Source of the DNA: Euzebyales bacterium
Lineage (GTDB): Bacteria > Actinomycetota > Nitriliruptoria > Euzebyales > JAHELV01
DNA length: 64,000 nt
Assembly (NCBI GenBank): GCA_036374135.1
Contig: DASUUK010000041.1
Location: forward strand, 1-64,000
Direction: 5' to 3'
The notes beneath the pieces are model-generated. The model saw only the letters and a program-made list of their open reading frames with translations, did not search any database and was not told the origin of the DNA. Positions 16,673 to 25,466 of the stretch are shown one piece after another. Numbering within the stretch: position 1 is the stretch's first letter; each line of letters starts with the position of its first letter. A program made the position numbers and the translations under genes.

Positions 16673-17575
16673 ATGGTGTCGGAGCTGTTCGATCCCGATC
16701 ACTGGCGACCCGTTGACGGGTTCGCCGACCTCGATGACGTGACCTACCACCGCGCGGTCGATCAGGGCACCGTGCGAGTCGCGATCGACCGGCCCGAGGT
16801 GCGCAACGCGTTCCGGCCGCGCACGGTCGATCAGTTGCACCGCGTGCTCGACCACGCCCGCCAGACGCCTGACGTCGGCTGCGTCCTGTTGACCGGCAAC
16901 GGCCCTTCACCGAAGGACGGCGGCTGGGCGTTCTGCTCCGGCGGTGACCAACGCATCCGCGGGCACGACGGGTACCGCTACGCGGAGGGGGACACCGCCG
17001 CCTCGATCGATCCGGCCCGGAGGGGGCGCCTGCACATCCTCGAGGTGCAACGTCTGATCCGCTTCATGCCGAAGGTCGTCATCTGCGTCGTGCCCGGATG
17101 GGCGGCCGGTGGCGGACACTCGCTGCACGTCGTGGCCGACCTGACGATCGCCAGCCGCGAACACGCTCGCTTCAAGCAGACCGACCTCGACGTCGCGTCG
17201 TTCGACGGCGGGTTCGGGTCGGCGTACCTGGCCAAGCAGGTGGGCCAGAAGTTCGCCCGTGAGATCTTCTTCCTCGGCAACGAGTACTCCGCCGAGGATG
17301 CCCACCGCATGGGCATGGTCAACGCGGTCGTCGACCACGCCCGGCTCGAGGCCACCGCCCTGGCATGGGCGGCCAAGGTCAACGGCAAGAGCCCGACGGC
17401 GACCAGGATGCTCAAGCTCGCGATGAACCTGACCGACGACGGGTTGGTCGGCCAGCAGCTGTTCGCCGGCGAGGCGACACGCCTGGCCTACATGACCGAT
17501 GAGGCGCAGGAGGGTCGCGACGCCTTCCTCGAGAAGCGCGACCCGGACTGGTCGAGCTTCCCGTACCACTACTGA
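16673..17575 (+). CDS. menB: 1,4-dihydroxy-2-naphthoyl-CoA synthase
   Basis: A 300-aa crotonase-family enzyme that closes the naphthoate ring of menaquinone (O-succinylbenzoyl-CoA to DHNA-CoA). MenB marks are strong: DRPEVRNAFRPRTVDQL, LLTGNGPSPKDGGWAFCSGG, DQRIRG, VVPGWAAGGGHSLHVVADLT, and the C-terminal GRDAFLEKRDPDWSSFPYHY. A -10-like TAGGCT at 16635-16640 and an ACAGGAG ribosome site precede ATG 16673. The usual men neighbours (menD, menE, menA, menC) are absent here, so the pathway is split across the genome. Confidence 0.95.
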   Translation: MVSELFDPDHWRPVDGFADLDDVTYHRAVDQGTVRVAIDRPEVRNAFRPRTVDQLHRVLDHARQTPDVGCVLLTGNGPSPKDGGWAFCSGGDQRIRGHDGYRYAEGDTAASIDPARRGRLHILEVQRLIRFMPKVVICVVPGWAAGGGHSLHVVADLTIASREHARFKQTDLDVASFDGGFGSAYLAKQVGQKFAREIFFLGNEYSAEDAHRMGMVNAVVDHARLEATALAWAAKVNGKSPTATRMLKLAMNLTDDGLVGQQLFAGEATRLAYMTDEAQEGRDAFLEKRDPDWSSFPYHY

Positions 17576-17808
17576 CACGACGCGTGCAGGTCCGCGACGC
17601 TGTCGCCGACCACACTCCGGCCGGTTCCCGGTGGGCCGGGGCCATCGCGGCCGGGAATGCGGCCGCTTCCTGGTCCAGCCGGCCACCAACCGACGGCGCG
17701 CACGTGCCCGGACCGACGACGAGTCGCTCGGCTCCGCAAGGACGCACGCTCTCGGTCCGGCCACTCGTCGCGTCCCACGACGGCATGAAGCCGTGCCTGC
17801 ACGACCGA

Positions 17809-18632
17809 TCATGACGTCATGACCGGTACGCGCCCGTCATGCGCGTTGGAACTCGGGGGTGCCGGGCGCGCGGTGGCCACCCACAGCAGCGGCGGGATGA
17901 CCAGCAGCGTGGCGACCAGCGCGAGCGCGATCATCACGGCCGTCAGCAGGCCGTAGCTGGCGAACAGCGGCATCGGCGCGAACGCCAGGATCGCGAAGCC
18001 GGCGATGCTCGAGACCGCCGACGCCACCAACGCCGTGCCCGTGCCCTCGCCCGCGGCGCGCAGGGCCGACTCGCGTTCGCCTCGGTACGCGAGCTCCTCG
18101 CGGTAGCGCATGACGAGATGGATCGCGAAGTCGATGCCGACGCCGATCGAGATCGCGCCGATCGTGGCGGTGACCAGGTTGAGGCTGTAGCCCCAGGCGT
18201 ACATCAGCGCGTACAGCCGGGTCACGACCAGCAGGATCGGCACGACGCTGATCAGCGCCGAGCGCAGCGAGCGCATGACGATCCCCGCGACCAGCAGGCC
18301 CGTGTCGAGGTCGACCACCCCGTCGTCGTCCCTGGCGAACCGCTCCGAGTCGAGCTGTCGCACGTCCTCGGCGAACCGGTCGAGCGCCGCCACCGCGGCG
18401 GGGTCGCGCAGGTCCGCCTCGATCGACACGACCGCCGGTTCGCCGCCCTGCTCGCCCACGTGCCCGCGAGCTTGTCGAGGCCGACGACGAAGTCGGTGTC
18501 GGCCGCGAAGAAGTCACGCACGTCGAACTCGGTCGGCACGCGCAGCGCGGCGCCCGCCGCCACCGCAGTCACCGCCGCCGCCAGCGACAGCACGATCACC
18601 GATCGGCGCGCGACCACCATGTTCCCGAGCAC
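17809..18632 (-). pseudogene. decayed MMPL/RND-family exporter
   Basis: Two reading frames together spell a broken MMPL protein. The 5' frame (start ~18632) gives an N-terminal helix and RVPTEFDVRDFFAADTDFVV, then loses sense after GLDKLAGTWAS. A second frame from ~18459 resumes with GGEPAVVSIEADL and runs to the stop at 17809 with about five membrane segments, including IGVGIDFAIHLVMRYREEL (SSD-like). The join at ~18460 is a frameshift. The central helices and second periplasmic loop of a normal ~750-aa protein are missing, so this is a remnant. It is divergent from the TetR gene that probably once controlled it. Confidence 0.8.
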
Positions 18633-18678
18633 GGCTCGCGAGCGGGACAGCGGGGCGCGATGCCGGCCAGCGGGTCCG

Positions 18679-18707
18679 TTGTAAACTTTACGGTGACAAG
18701 TTATGGC
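18679..18707 (+). promoter_or_regulatory. TetR gene promoter with candidate operator
   Basis: TTGTAA (18679-18684) and TATGGC (18702-18707) are spaced by 17 bases. Within them GTAAACTTTAC (18681-18691) is palindromic, and AACTT-N9-AAGTT (18684-18702) is an inverted repeat. This is an AT-rich island in GC-rich surroundings and fits an autorepressed TetR promoter. Confidence 0.5.
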
Positions 18708-18761
18708 GTGGAATGCCCTCCGTCACCACCCCTGTCACCGACCGACGTCGGGAGCCCCGCT

Positions 18762-19403
18762 GTGACCACCTCTCGGGCGGACCACGCCTACCACCACGGC
18801 AACCTGCCCGAGGCCCTGCTGGACGCGGTTGCCGACATCGTGGATCAGCGAGGCGTCGACGCCGTCAGCGTCCGGGCGGCGGCGCGGCACGTGGGCGTGT
18901 CGCACACGGCCCCGATGCACCACTTCGGCGACAAGCGCGGTCTGCTCACCGCGTTCGCCGTCCGTGGGTTCCGGCGCTTCACCCGCGCGTTGCAGGCGTC
19001 CGGCCGGGACGACGATCCCGAGCAGGCACTGCGCGAGTGCGGCGCGGCGTATGTGAGGTTCGCGAGCACGGACACCGCGTACTTCAACGTCATGTTCCGT
19101 CCGGAACTGCTCGACCACGACGACCCCGAGCTGAGCGCGGCGGGTGACAATGCGTTCGGCGTGCTGCTCGACCGGGTCGCGAGATGCCTCGAGGCGGGTG
19201 ACGCGGACGATCCCGAGACCTACCGACTGGCGCTCTACGCCTGGGCGATGGTCCACGGCATCGCCGAACTGTTCGTCGATGGTCCGATGTCGAAGGAGTC
19301 CGAGCTGACGATCAACGCGGCCTACGACCTGGTCGCGTCGGTCATGATCGCCGGGATGCGCGCGCAGCCGGGGTGGCGGTCGACGGCGTCCGGCACCGGC
19401 TGA
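18762..19403 (+). CDS. TetR/AcrR-family transcriptional regulator
   Basis: A 213-aa repressor-type protein. Residues ~8-58 form the TetR helix-turn-helix (YHHGNLPEALLDAVADIV, then VSVRAAARHVGVSHTAPMHH and FGDKRGLLTAFA). The rest is the ligand-binding helical domain of the WHG/TetR_C type (YAWAMVHGIAELFVDGP). GTG 18762 is chosen because GGGAG lies 7 bases upstream and the family starts a few residues before YHHG. It is divergent from the decayed MMPL exporter, its likely former target. Confidence 0.88.
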   Translation: MTTSRADHAYHHGNLPEALLDAVADIVDQRGVDAVSVRAAARHVGVSHTAPMHHFGDKRGLLTAFAVRGFRRFTRALQASGRDDDPEQALRECGAAYVRFASTDTAYFNVMFRPELLDHDDPELSAAGDNAFGVLLDRVARCLEAGDADDPETYRLALYAWAMVHGIAELFVDGPMSKESELTINAAYDLVASVMIAGMRAQPGWRSTASGTG

Positions 19404-19529
19404 CGCAGCGGAGCGCCATCCATCCGGATGGTGACCGCGGCGCCGGCGCGATCGAGGACGGCGAGCTCGGCGGCCGAGCGGGCCCGCCGCGAGCGCGAAC
19501 CACAGGGTGACACGTCGCGCCAGGACGGC

Positions 19530-20084
19530 TCAGACGGGGATGTCGGCCACGACCGGTGCGCCGCCACCGTCCGTGACATCGAGCACCTGCGCCAGCCACG
19601 GGGTGAACTGCTGCGGTCGTTGCTCGAGCGCGGCCCGCACCACGGTGGGCTGCACGAACCGCAGGTCGTCGACCTCGGCCGGATCGGGGGCGTAGCTGGT
19701 CAGCGCAGCGGCAGCGCCGACGAGCACGACGTCGTACTCGTGCTCGACCAGGCCGGAGGCGGGATCGTCGGCGCGGTACCAGAAGGCACCCGACACTGCG
19801 AGCGGGCCGCAGGCGGCACCGAGCTCTTCGCGGACCCGACGTCGGGCCGCCGCCGTCACGGATTCGTCCGGCCGCGGGTGGCTGCAACAGGCGTTGGACC
19901 AGCGTCCGGCGAAGTGGTACTTGGCCTCGGCGCGCCGTTGCAGCAGGATCGCGCCATCGTCGTCGCGCAACATGACCGAGAACGCCAGATGGCGCACGGC
20001 ACGCTGATGTGCCGCGAGCTTGTCCATCGCGCCGACGACGCCGGCCTCGGCATCGAGCAGCACGACCTGACCGGGACCGCTCAT
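19530..20084 (-). CDS. idi: isopentenyl-diphosphate delta-isomerase, type I
   Basis: A 184-aa Nudix-fold enzyme that interconverts IPP and DMAPP for isoprenoids (menaquinone tail, carotenoids). The catalytic cysteine region is FAGRWSNACCSHPRPDE, the Nudix-like helix is AAARRRVREELGA, and the acidic residue is in LVEHEYDVVLVG. The length is normal. Its ATG at 20084 overlaps the stop codon of prfC (ATGA), so translation is coupled to a release-factor gene with no metabolic link. Confidence 0.93.
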   Translation of the reverse strand: MSGPGQVVLLDAEAGVVGAMDKLAAHQRAVRHLAFSVMLRDDDGAILLQRRAEAKYHFAGRWSNACCSHPRPDESVTAAARRRVREELGAACGPLAVSGAFWYRADDPASGLVEHEYDVVLVGAAAALTSYAPDPAEVDDLRFVQPTVVRAALEQRPQQFTPWLAQVLDVTDGGGAPVVADIPV

Positions 20085-21721
20085 CCGACCGTCGCGACGG
20101 CGCGGTCGTGGCCGAGCTGGGACAGCTCGACGTCGGGATGGTCCTCCCGGATCCAGCGCAGCACGTGTTCCGACTCGAACAGCGCCAGCACCTCGTCGTG
20201 GCGGTTGGTCACGAGCTGCACCCGGCGGGCGCCCCGCAGACGGTCGGCGTCGGCCGGATCCACCCGGCGGGCCAGCGACCACGGCGCCGGCGCGAGGCTG
20301 ACCGCGCAGCCGAACTCGTTCGCCATGCGGTGTTCGGCCACCTCGAACTGCAGTTGGCCGACACCGGCGAGCACCGGCTCCTGGTGTCCGAACTCGGGAC
20401 GGTGCAGCACCTGGACGACGCCCTCCTCGTCGAGCTGCTGGAGGCCGGCGCGGAACTGCTTGTACCGGCCCGTGTCGCGGTTGCGCACCAGCGCGAAGCG
20501 CTCGGGTGCGAACGTGGGGATCCGTGGGAACCGCACAGCAGGACCGTCGTAGAGCGTGTCACCGACCTGAAGACCGGCGGCGTTGACGACGCCGACGATG
20601 TCACCGGGCATCGCCGAGTCGACTGTGTTGCGGTCCTGGGCGAAGAGCTGATGCGCGTATTTGAGCTGGAACGGTCGGCCGGTCCGCGCCAGCGTCGCCG
20701 TCATGCCCCGGTCGAAGCGGCCCGAGTTCACACGGATGAAGGCGACCCGGTCGCGATGGCGCGGGTCCATGTTGGCCTGCACCTTGAACACGAGCCCCGA
20801 GAACGGCGCCTCGACCGGTCGGTCGTCACCGCCGGCGACCGGCTGCGGCGCCGGCGCGGGCGCCAGGTCGGCGAAGCGCTCGAGCAGCATCCGCACGCCG
20901 AAGTTGGCCAGCGCGCTGCCGAAGAACACCGGTGTCTCGGTGCCGGCGAGGAACGCATCGCGGTCCAGTGTCAGCCCCTCGAGGTCGAGCAGTGCGAACT
21001 CCTCGGCCGCCGCCTGCCAGCGATCGGGCGGGCACGCCCCGGGGTCGGCGTCGGCGAACGGCTCGCGGCGCTCGCCGCCGACGGTCGCGCCGTGGTCGGT
21101 ACGTTCGAAGCGGACGAGGTCGCCGGTGGCGCGGTCGACGATGCCCGCGAAGTCCCCGCCGTCAGCGACCGGCCAGGACAGCGGCACCGGGCGCAGTCCG
21201 ATCTTGGCGGTGATCTGGTCCAGCAGCTCGAGCGGCGGCAGTCCCGGGCGGTCGCACTTGTTGACGAACGTCACGATCGGCAGCCCGCGGTCGCGACACA
21301 CCTTGAACAGCTTGAGCGTCTGCGGCTCCAACCCGCGCGCGCTGTCGAGCACCATCACCGCGGCATCGGCGGCGCACAGGGTGCGGTAGGTGTCCTCGCT
21401 GAAGTCGGCGTGTCCCGGCGTGTCGAGCAGGTTGAAGCACCACCCGCCATAGGTGAAGTGCAACGCGGTCGACGAGATCGAGATGCCGCGCTGCTGCTCG
21501 AGCTCCATCCAGTCGCTGGTCGTGGTGCGCGCCTGCTTGCGCGACTTGACCGCACCCGCCTCCTGCACAGCGCCGGCGAACAGCAGGAACTTCTCCGTGA
21601 GCGTCGTCTTGCCGGCATCGGGGTGGCTGATGATCGCGAACGTGCGTCGGCGGGACGCGGCGGCGCGCACATCATCGGTGTTCGCGGACGACGGTGGGCT
21701 GGATGCCACGGTTGGGCTCAC
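20081..21721 (-). CDS. prfC: peptide chain release factor 3
   Basis: A 546-aa translational GTPase that recycles RF1/RF2 after termination. G motifs are clear: SHPDAGKTTLTEKFLL (G1), GISISSTALHF (switch I), LLDTPGHADFSEDTYRTL (G3), VTFVNKCDRPG (G4) and FFGSALANFGV (G5). The domain II and III segments QANMDPRHRDRVAFIRVNSG and VGQLQFEVAEHRM are typical of RF3. GTG 21721 is the likely start; the frame stays open upstream through a strong hairpin, which argues against an earlier start. RF3 is patchy in actinobacteria, so its presence is mildly notable. Confidence 0.93.
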   Translation of the reverse strand: MSPTVASSPPSSANTDDVRAAASRRRTFAIISHPDAGKTTLTEKFLLFAGAVQEAGAVKSRKQARTTTSDWMELEQQRGISISSTALHFTYGGWCFNLLDTPGHADFSEDTYRTLCAADAAVMVLDSARGLEPQTLKLFKVCRDRGLPIVTFVNKCDRPGLPPLELLDQITAKIGLRPVPLSWPVADGGDFAGIVDRATGDLVRFERTDHGATVGGERREPFADADPGACPPDRWQAAAEEFALLDLEGLTLDRDAFLAGTETPVFFGSALANFGVRMLLERFADLAPAPAPQPVAGGDDRPVEAPFSGLVFKVQANMDPRHRDRVAFIRVNSGRFDRGMTATLARTGRPFQLKYAHQLFAQDRNTVDSAMPGDIVGVVNAAGLQVGDTLYDGPAVRFPRIPTFAPERFALVRNRDTGRYKQFRAGLQQLDEEGVVQVLHRPEFGHQEPVLAGVGQLQFEVAEHRMANEFGCAVSLAPAPWSLARRVDPADADRLRGARRVQLVTNRHDEVLALFESEHVLRWIREDHPDVELSQLGHDRAVATVG

Positions 21722-21744
21722 CTCGACAGGCTCGAAGGACGCGT

Positions 21745-21775
21745 GATGCGGCCGGGTCAGCGACCCGGCCGCATC
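21745..21775 (-). terminator. strong hairpin between the sigma-factor gene and prfC
   Basis: GATGCGGCCGGGTC-AGC-GACCCGGCCGCATC is a perfect 14-bp stem with a 3-base loop. It lies 54 bases past the sigma-factor stop and 23 bases before the prfC start on the minus strand. No T tract follows. It probably terminates or attenuates transcription into prfC, or acts in the prfC leader. Confidence 0.65.
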
Positions 21776-21829
21776 CTCATGGTAGCCACACGGCGTGGCG
21801 CGGCATCGCATCGTCACGCCCCGCGTGCT

Positions 21830-22399
21830 TCACCGGGAGGCGGCGATCCCCTGGATGGCGATCACGTGCGGATCGTTGCGCAGCCGGTCGATGGCCCGCA
21901 TGCGCGTCGGGCCGATGCTGCCGACCGGCATGTCCAGAGTTCTCGCCACCCTGGCGTACGACGGCCGGGTGTGCGCCATCAGCAGGCCCATCAGCCGCTG
22001 GTGCCGGTCGGACAACCCGGCCACGGCGGCCCGGACCGCAGCGTGCTCCTCGGCATCGACCAGCTCCTCCCCCGGTGCAGCGAACGCCGGCGTGCCCTCG
22101 TCGATGTCCACATCGTCGGTCGGGCGCTCCCGACCGGCCATCCGCAGCAACCGCAGGCACTCGCGGCGCGCGGTCGTCGCGATCCACGCACCGATCCGCT
22201 CGGGCTGACGGATGCCGTCGATCGACTCGAACACGCGCAGCCATGTCGTCTGCACGACGTCGGACACGTCGTCGCAGCCCAGGCGGAACGACCGTGCGAT
22301 CCCCACGATCAGTCCGTCGAAGCGCGCGATCAGCTCCTCCCAGGCGTCGCGCTCGCCGGCGCGCGCCTGCATCACCAGGTTGGCGACCTGTGCGTCCAT
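21830..22399 (-). CDS. ECF-type RNA polymerase sigma factor
   Basis: A 189-aa sigma-70 family protein with only regions 2 and 4. Region 2: ARAGERDAWEELIARFDGLI and DDVSDVVQTTWLRVFESID, with IGAWIATTARRECLRLLR. Region 4: AVAGLSDRHQRLMGLLMAHT and YARVARTLDMPVGSIGPTRM. A good ribosome site (GAGGGAGAG) precedes ATG 22399. No anti-sigma gene is adjacent; instead a LAL regulator starts divergently 297 bases away. Trigger and regulon unknown. Confidence 0.9.
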   Translation of the reverse strand: MDAQVANLVMQARAGERDAWEELIARFDGLIVGIARSFRLGCDDVSDVVQTTWLRVFESIDGIRQPERIGAWIATTARRECLRLLRMAGRERPTDDVDIDEGTPAFAAPGEELVDAEEHAAVRAAVAGLSDRHQRLMGLLMAHTRPSYARVARTLDMPVGSIGPTRMRAIDRLRNDPHVIAIQGIAASR

Positions 22400-22470
22400 G
22401 TGCGCTCTCCCTCCCGCACCGGTCCCCCCATCCGAGGTTCACGATCGCCGACCGGCGGGCGCGGCGCGTC

Positions 22471-22483
22471 AGGGACGGTCCCT
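22471..22483. promoter_or_regulatory. palindrome AGGGAC-G-GTCCCT in a divergent promoter region
   Basis: A perfect 13-base inverted repeat in the gap between the sigma-factor and LAL-regulator genes, followed by TAGTCCC. It is placed to influence either gene. A DosR box would need GGGAC-N4-GTCCC, which this is not. Confidence 0.35.
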
Positions 22484-22696
22484 AGTCCCCAGGGCCGTGT
22501 GACGCGTCGGCCCGGGGTCGGATCAGGGAGTGCGCAGCGCCGCGGGCATGACCTGGCAGATGTCAGCCACTCGTTGGGATCAGACGGAACAGATGCTGAG
22601 AAGCCCATGGCCTGCCGACGCCGTCATCCATTACCATCCGTGAAGATGTCGCCATCGTCCGCAGTCATGGGCTGACGGGGCTCCGGGGGCGTGAGC

Positions 22697-25444
22697 ATGA
22701 CGGAGCTCCTGGGGCGCGCACCCGAACGTGCGCGCCTGCGCAGCATGCTCGACGACGTCCGCGGCGGCGACAGCAGGGCCGTCGTCATCCGGGGCGAGGC
22801 CGGCATCGGCAAGAGCGCGCTGCTGTTGCACGCCGTGGAACTGGCCGAAGAGTTCGTCGTGCTGCGTACGACGGGGTACGAGTCGGAGTCCGAGATCCCG
22901 TTCGCCGGGCTGTCAGACATCCTGCGACCGATCACCGGGCACATGGCGTCGCTGCCGCCGCCGCAGCGTGCTGCGCTCGAGAGCACGCTGGCGCTCGCGC
23001 CGACCGAGCGCACCAGCCACTTCGCAGTGTGCGCGGCCACGTTGGGGATCCTTGCAGCGGTGGCCGAGGACGGCCCGGTCCTGGTCGCGGTCGACGACGC
23101 GCACTGGATCGACCCGTCGTCAGCGGAGGCCCTGCGGTTCACCGCACGGCGTCTCCACGGCGAGGGCATCGCCATGCTGCTCGCGGCGCGACCCACACCA
23201 CGTGATCACGTCGTCGACGCGGGGATCCCGACATTGGAGCTGGACGGGCTGGACGACGACGCGGCCGGTCGACTGGTCGACCGCCACGCCCCGCACGGCG
23301 TCAGCGACGCGGTGCGTCGCCGCCTTGTCGAGACGTCGCGCGGCAACCCGCTGGCGCTGACCGAGATCCCGACGCTGATCCGCGACGACGGTCCGCCCGG
23401 TCGCATGCCGCTGCCCGCCGGCGCGTCCCTCGAGCGCGTGTTCGACGCGCGCCTGGGGGACGTGCCCGTGGCGACCCGTCGTGCGCTGACCATCGCCGCG
23501 GCCGACCAGTCCGGCGAGCTGACGCCCATCACGTCGGCCCTCGACCAGGCCGGCCTGGGCATCGTCGCCCTCGAGCCAGCGGAGCGTGGACGGATCGTGG
23601 CAGTCGGCGACGGCAAGGTCAGCTTCCAGCACCCGCTGCTGCGATCGACCGCCTACCACGGCGCATCGCTGGCCAGCCGGTGCGCCGCCCATCGTGCACT
23701 CGCGGACGCGTACGAGCTCGTCCCCGGTGACCGGGCTGCGGACGCGCGCGCGTGGCACCTCGCCGCGGCGGCGTTGGCTCCCGACGACGAGGTGGCGTAC
23801 GCGCTGCACGACATGGGGGCCCGCGCGCGCGTACGCGGCGCCTACGTCGAGGCGGCCAGAGCGTTCGAGCGCGCCGCTGAGTTGACACGGGCGTCCGAAC
23901 CGCGGATCCGGCGCCTGACCCAGGCCGCCAAGTGCTGGCAGCTGGCGGGCCGGGTCGGCCGTGCCGGCCGATTGCTCGCCGACGCGCCCGACGCCGTCAC
24001 CGACCCCGTCGCGCGCGCCGAGGTCCAGCACCTCCGCGGCTACGTCCGCATGTGGCAGGAGGCGCCGGTGGGCGTGACGCCGCTGCTCGAGCGCGAGGCC
24101 GAGGCCGTGGTCGACCTGGATCCCGATCGCGCGGCACGGATGCTGGCCGACGCCGCCGTGCCCGCCTTCATGCTCGGGGAGGTCGGGACCGCGTTGGCCC
24201 TGGCCGAGCGGGCGCGACGCGTCAGCCGCCGGGGCGGTACGACGACCCGTCGCGTGGCCGACGTGATGCTGGCCGTCTGTCGCGCCACCCACGGGGACCG
24301 GCACGGCGCGCGCGAACTGCTCGAGCCCGTCCACAGCTGGCTCGAGGGGCAGTCGACGCTACGGCGCGCGCAGGAGACCATCTTCACGGCGATGATCGCG
24401 ATGTGGCTGGAGGACCTGGAACGCGCGGACGCGCTGCTTGAGCGCCTGACGTCGGAGTGCCGACAGCACAGCGCGCTGGGAGTGCTGCCGTATCCGCTGG
24501 CACTGCGCTCGGGGGTCGACCTGCGCCTCGGCCGCTGGCAGCAGGGGGTGGCGCGCGCCGCAGAATCGGTGCAGCTGGCACAGGAGACCCACCAGGCCAA
24601 CGCCTACGGCGTGTTCTTCCTCGGTCACCTGTACGCCGCGCGTGGGGACCACGCCGAGGCGGAGGAGCACCTGTCACGGGCAGAGCACCTCGCGGACAGG
24701 TACCGCATCGGCTGCATGCCGCTGTACACGGCTGCCGCGCGCGGGTTGCTGGAGCTCGGTGACGGCGACATCGACGGCGCCGCCGCCCGCCTCACCCGGC
24801 TGCGCGACGACATGCACGGGATGGGCGTCGCCGACGTCATGCTGGTCCAACCAGCCGGCGATCTGGCCGAGGCGCTCGTGCGTTCCGGACGGACCGACGA
24901 GGCGGCGCGCCTGATCGACGACGAGGTACAGCCGGCGGCACGTGACGGGTCCGTGCGGGCGGCCTGGACGCGGGAGCGCATCCGCGGGCTGTCCGACGGC
25001 ACCCTCGCCGGCGTGGCGCACTTCGACGCAGCCCTCGAGCTGCACCGGATGCTGCGCTGGCCCTTCGAACGCGCACGCACGCTGCTGTGCTACGGCGAGG
25101 TGCTGCGCCGCAACCGTCGGCGCACCGATGCACGGACGCACCTGCGCACCGCGCTCGACCTGTTCGCGCAGCTCGGTGCCGCGACGTGGGCCGAGCGCGC
25201 CCGCGTCGAGCTCGCGGCGACCGGTGAGCACATGACCTCTCACGTGGTCGGCGGCGACGTGAAGCTCACACCGCAGGAGCTGCAGGTGGCCCTGGCCGTG
25301 GCGGAGGGCGCGACCAACGCCGAAGCCGCCGCGTCACTGTTCCTCAGCGCAAAGACGGTCGAGTACCACCTGAGCAAGATCTACCGCAAGGCCGGCCTGT
25401 CGTCGCGCGACGAGCTCGCGGTGCTGATGTCGGCCGCGGCCTGA
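22697..25444 (+). CDS. LAL-type (MalT-like) LuxR-family regulator with AAA ATPase domain
   Basis: A 915-aa regulator. The P-loop GEAGIGKSALLLHAVELAEE is at ~33-52 and Walker B LVAVDDAHWIDPSS at ~130-143. A long TPR-like helical region (YEL..RAADARAWHLAAAAL onwards) fills ~320-840. The C-terminal LuxR helix-turn-helix is at ~852-910 (LTPQELQVALAVAEGATNAE, then LFLSAKTVEYHLSKIYRKAG). Such proteins sense sugars, nucleotides or other inducers and activate distant genes. ATG 22697 is preferred over GTG 22691 because CGGGGG lies seven bases upstream. Effector and targets unknown. Confidence 0.9.
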   Translation: MTELLGRAPERARLRSMLDDVRGGDSRAVVIRGEAGIGKSALLLHAVELAEEFVVLRTTGYESESEIPFAGLSDILRPITGHMASLPPPQRAALESTLALAPTERTSHFAVCAATLGILAAVAEDGPVLVAVDDAHWIDPSSAEALRFTARRLHGEGIAMLLAARPTPRDHVVDAGIPTLELDGLDDDAAGRLVDRHAPHGVSDAVRRRLVETSRGNPLALTEIPTLIRDDGPPGRMPLPAGASLERVFDARLGDVPVATRRALTIAAADQSGELTPITSALDQAGLGIVALEPAERGRIVAVGDGKVSFQHPLLRSTAYHGASLASRCAAHRALADAYELVPGDRAADARAWHLAAAALAPDDEVAYALHDMGARARVRGAYVEAARAFERAAELTRASEPRIRRLTQAAKCWQLAGRVGRAGRLLADAPDAVTDPVARAEVQHLRGYVRMWQEAPVGVTPLLEREAEAVVDLDPDRAARMLADAAVPAFMLGEVGTALALAERARRVSRRGGTTTRRVADVMLAVCRATHGDRHGARELLEPVHSWLEGQSTLRRAQETIFTAMIAMWLEDLERADALLERLTSECRQHSALGVLPYPLALRSGVDLRLGRWQQGVARAAESVQLAQETHQANAYGVFFLGHLYAARGDHAEAEEHLSRAEHLADRYRIGCMPLYTAAARGLLELGDGDIDGAAARLTRLRDDMHGMGVADVMLVQPAGDLAEALVRSGRTDEAARLIDDEVQPAARDGSVRAAWTRERIRGLSDGTLAGVAHFDAALELHRMLRWPFERARTLLCYGEVLRRNRRRTDARTHLRTALDLFAQLGAATWAERARVELAATGEHMTSHVVGGDVKLTPQELQVALAVAEGATNAEAAASLFLSAKTVEYHLSKIYRKAGLSSRDELAVLMSAAA

Positions 25445-25466
25445 GGCGGTCCGGGCCGGCGGCCGG

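Noticed and set aside
20009-22675. Very long open frame (888 codons) on the + strand
   Set aside because: It lies antisense across prfC, the sigma factor and part of idi. Its composition is His/Arg/Gln-rich as expected of a high-GC shadow frame, and it has no recognisable domain.
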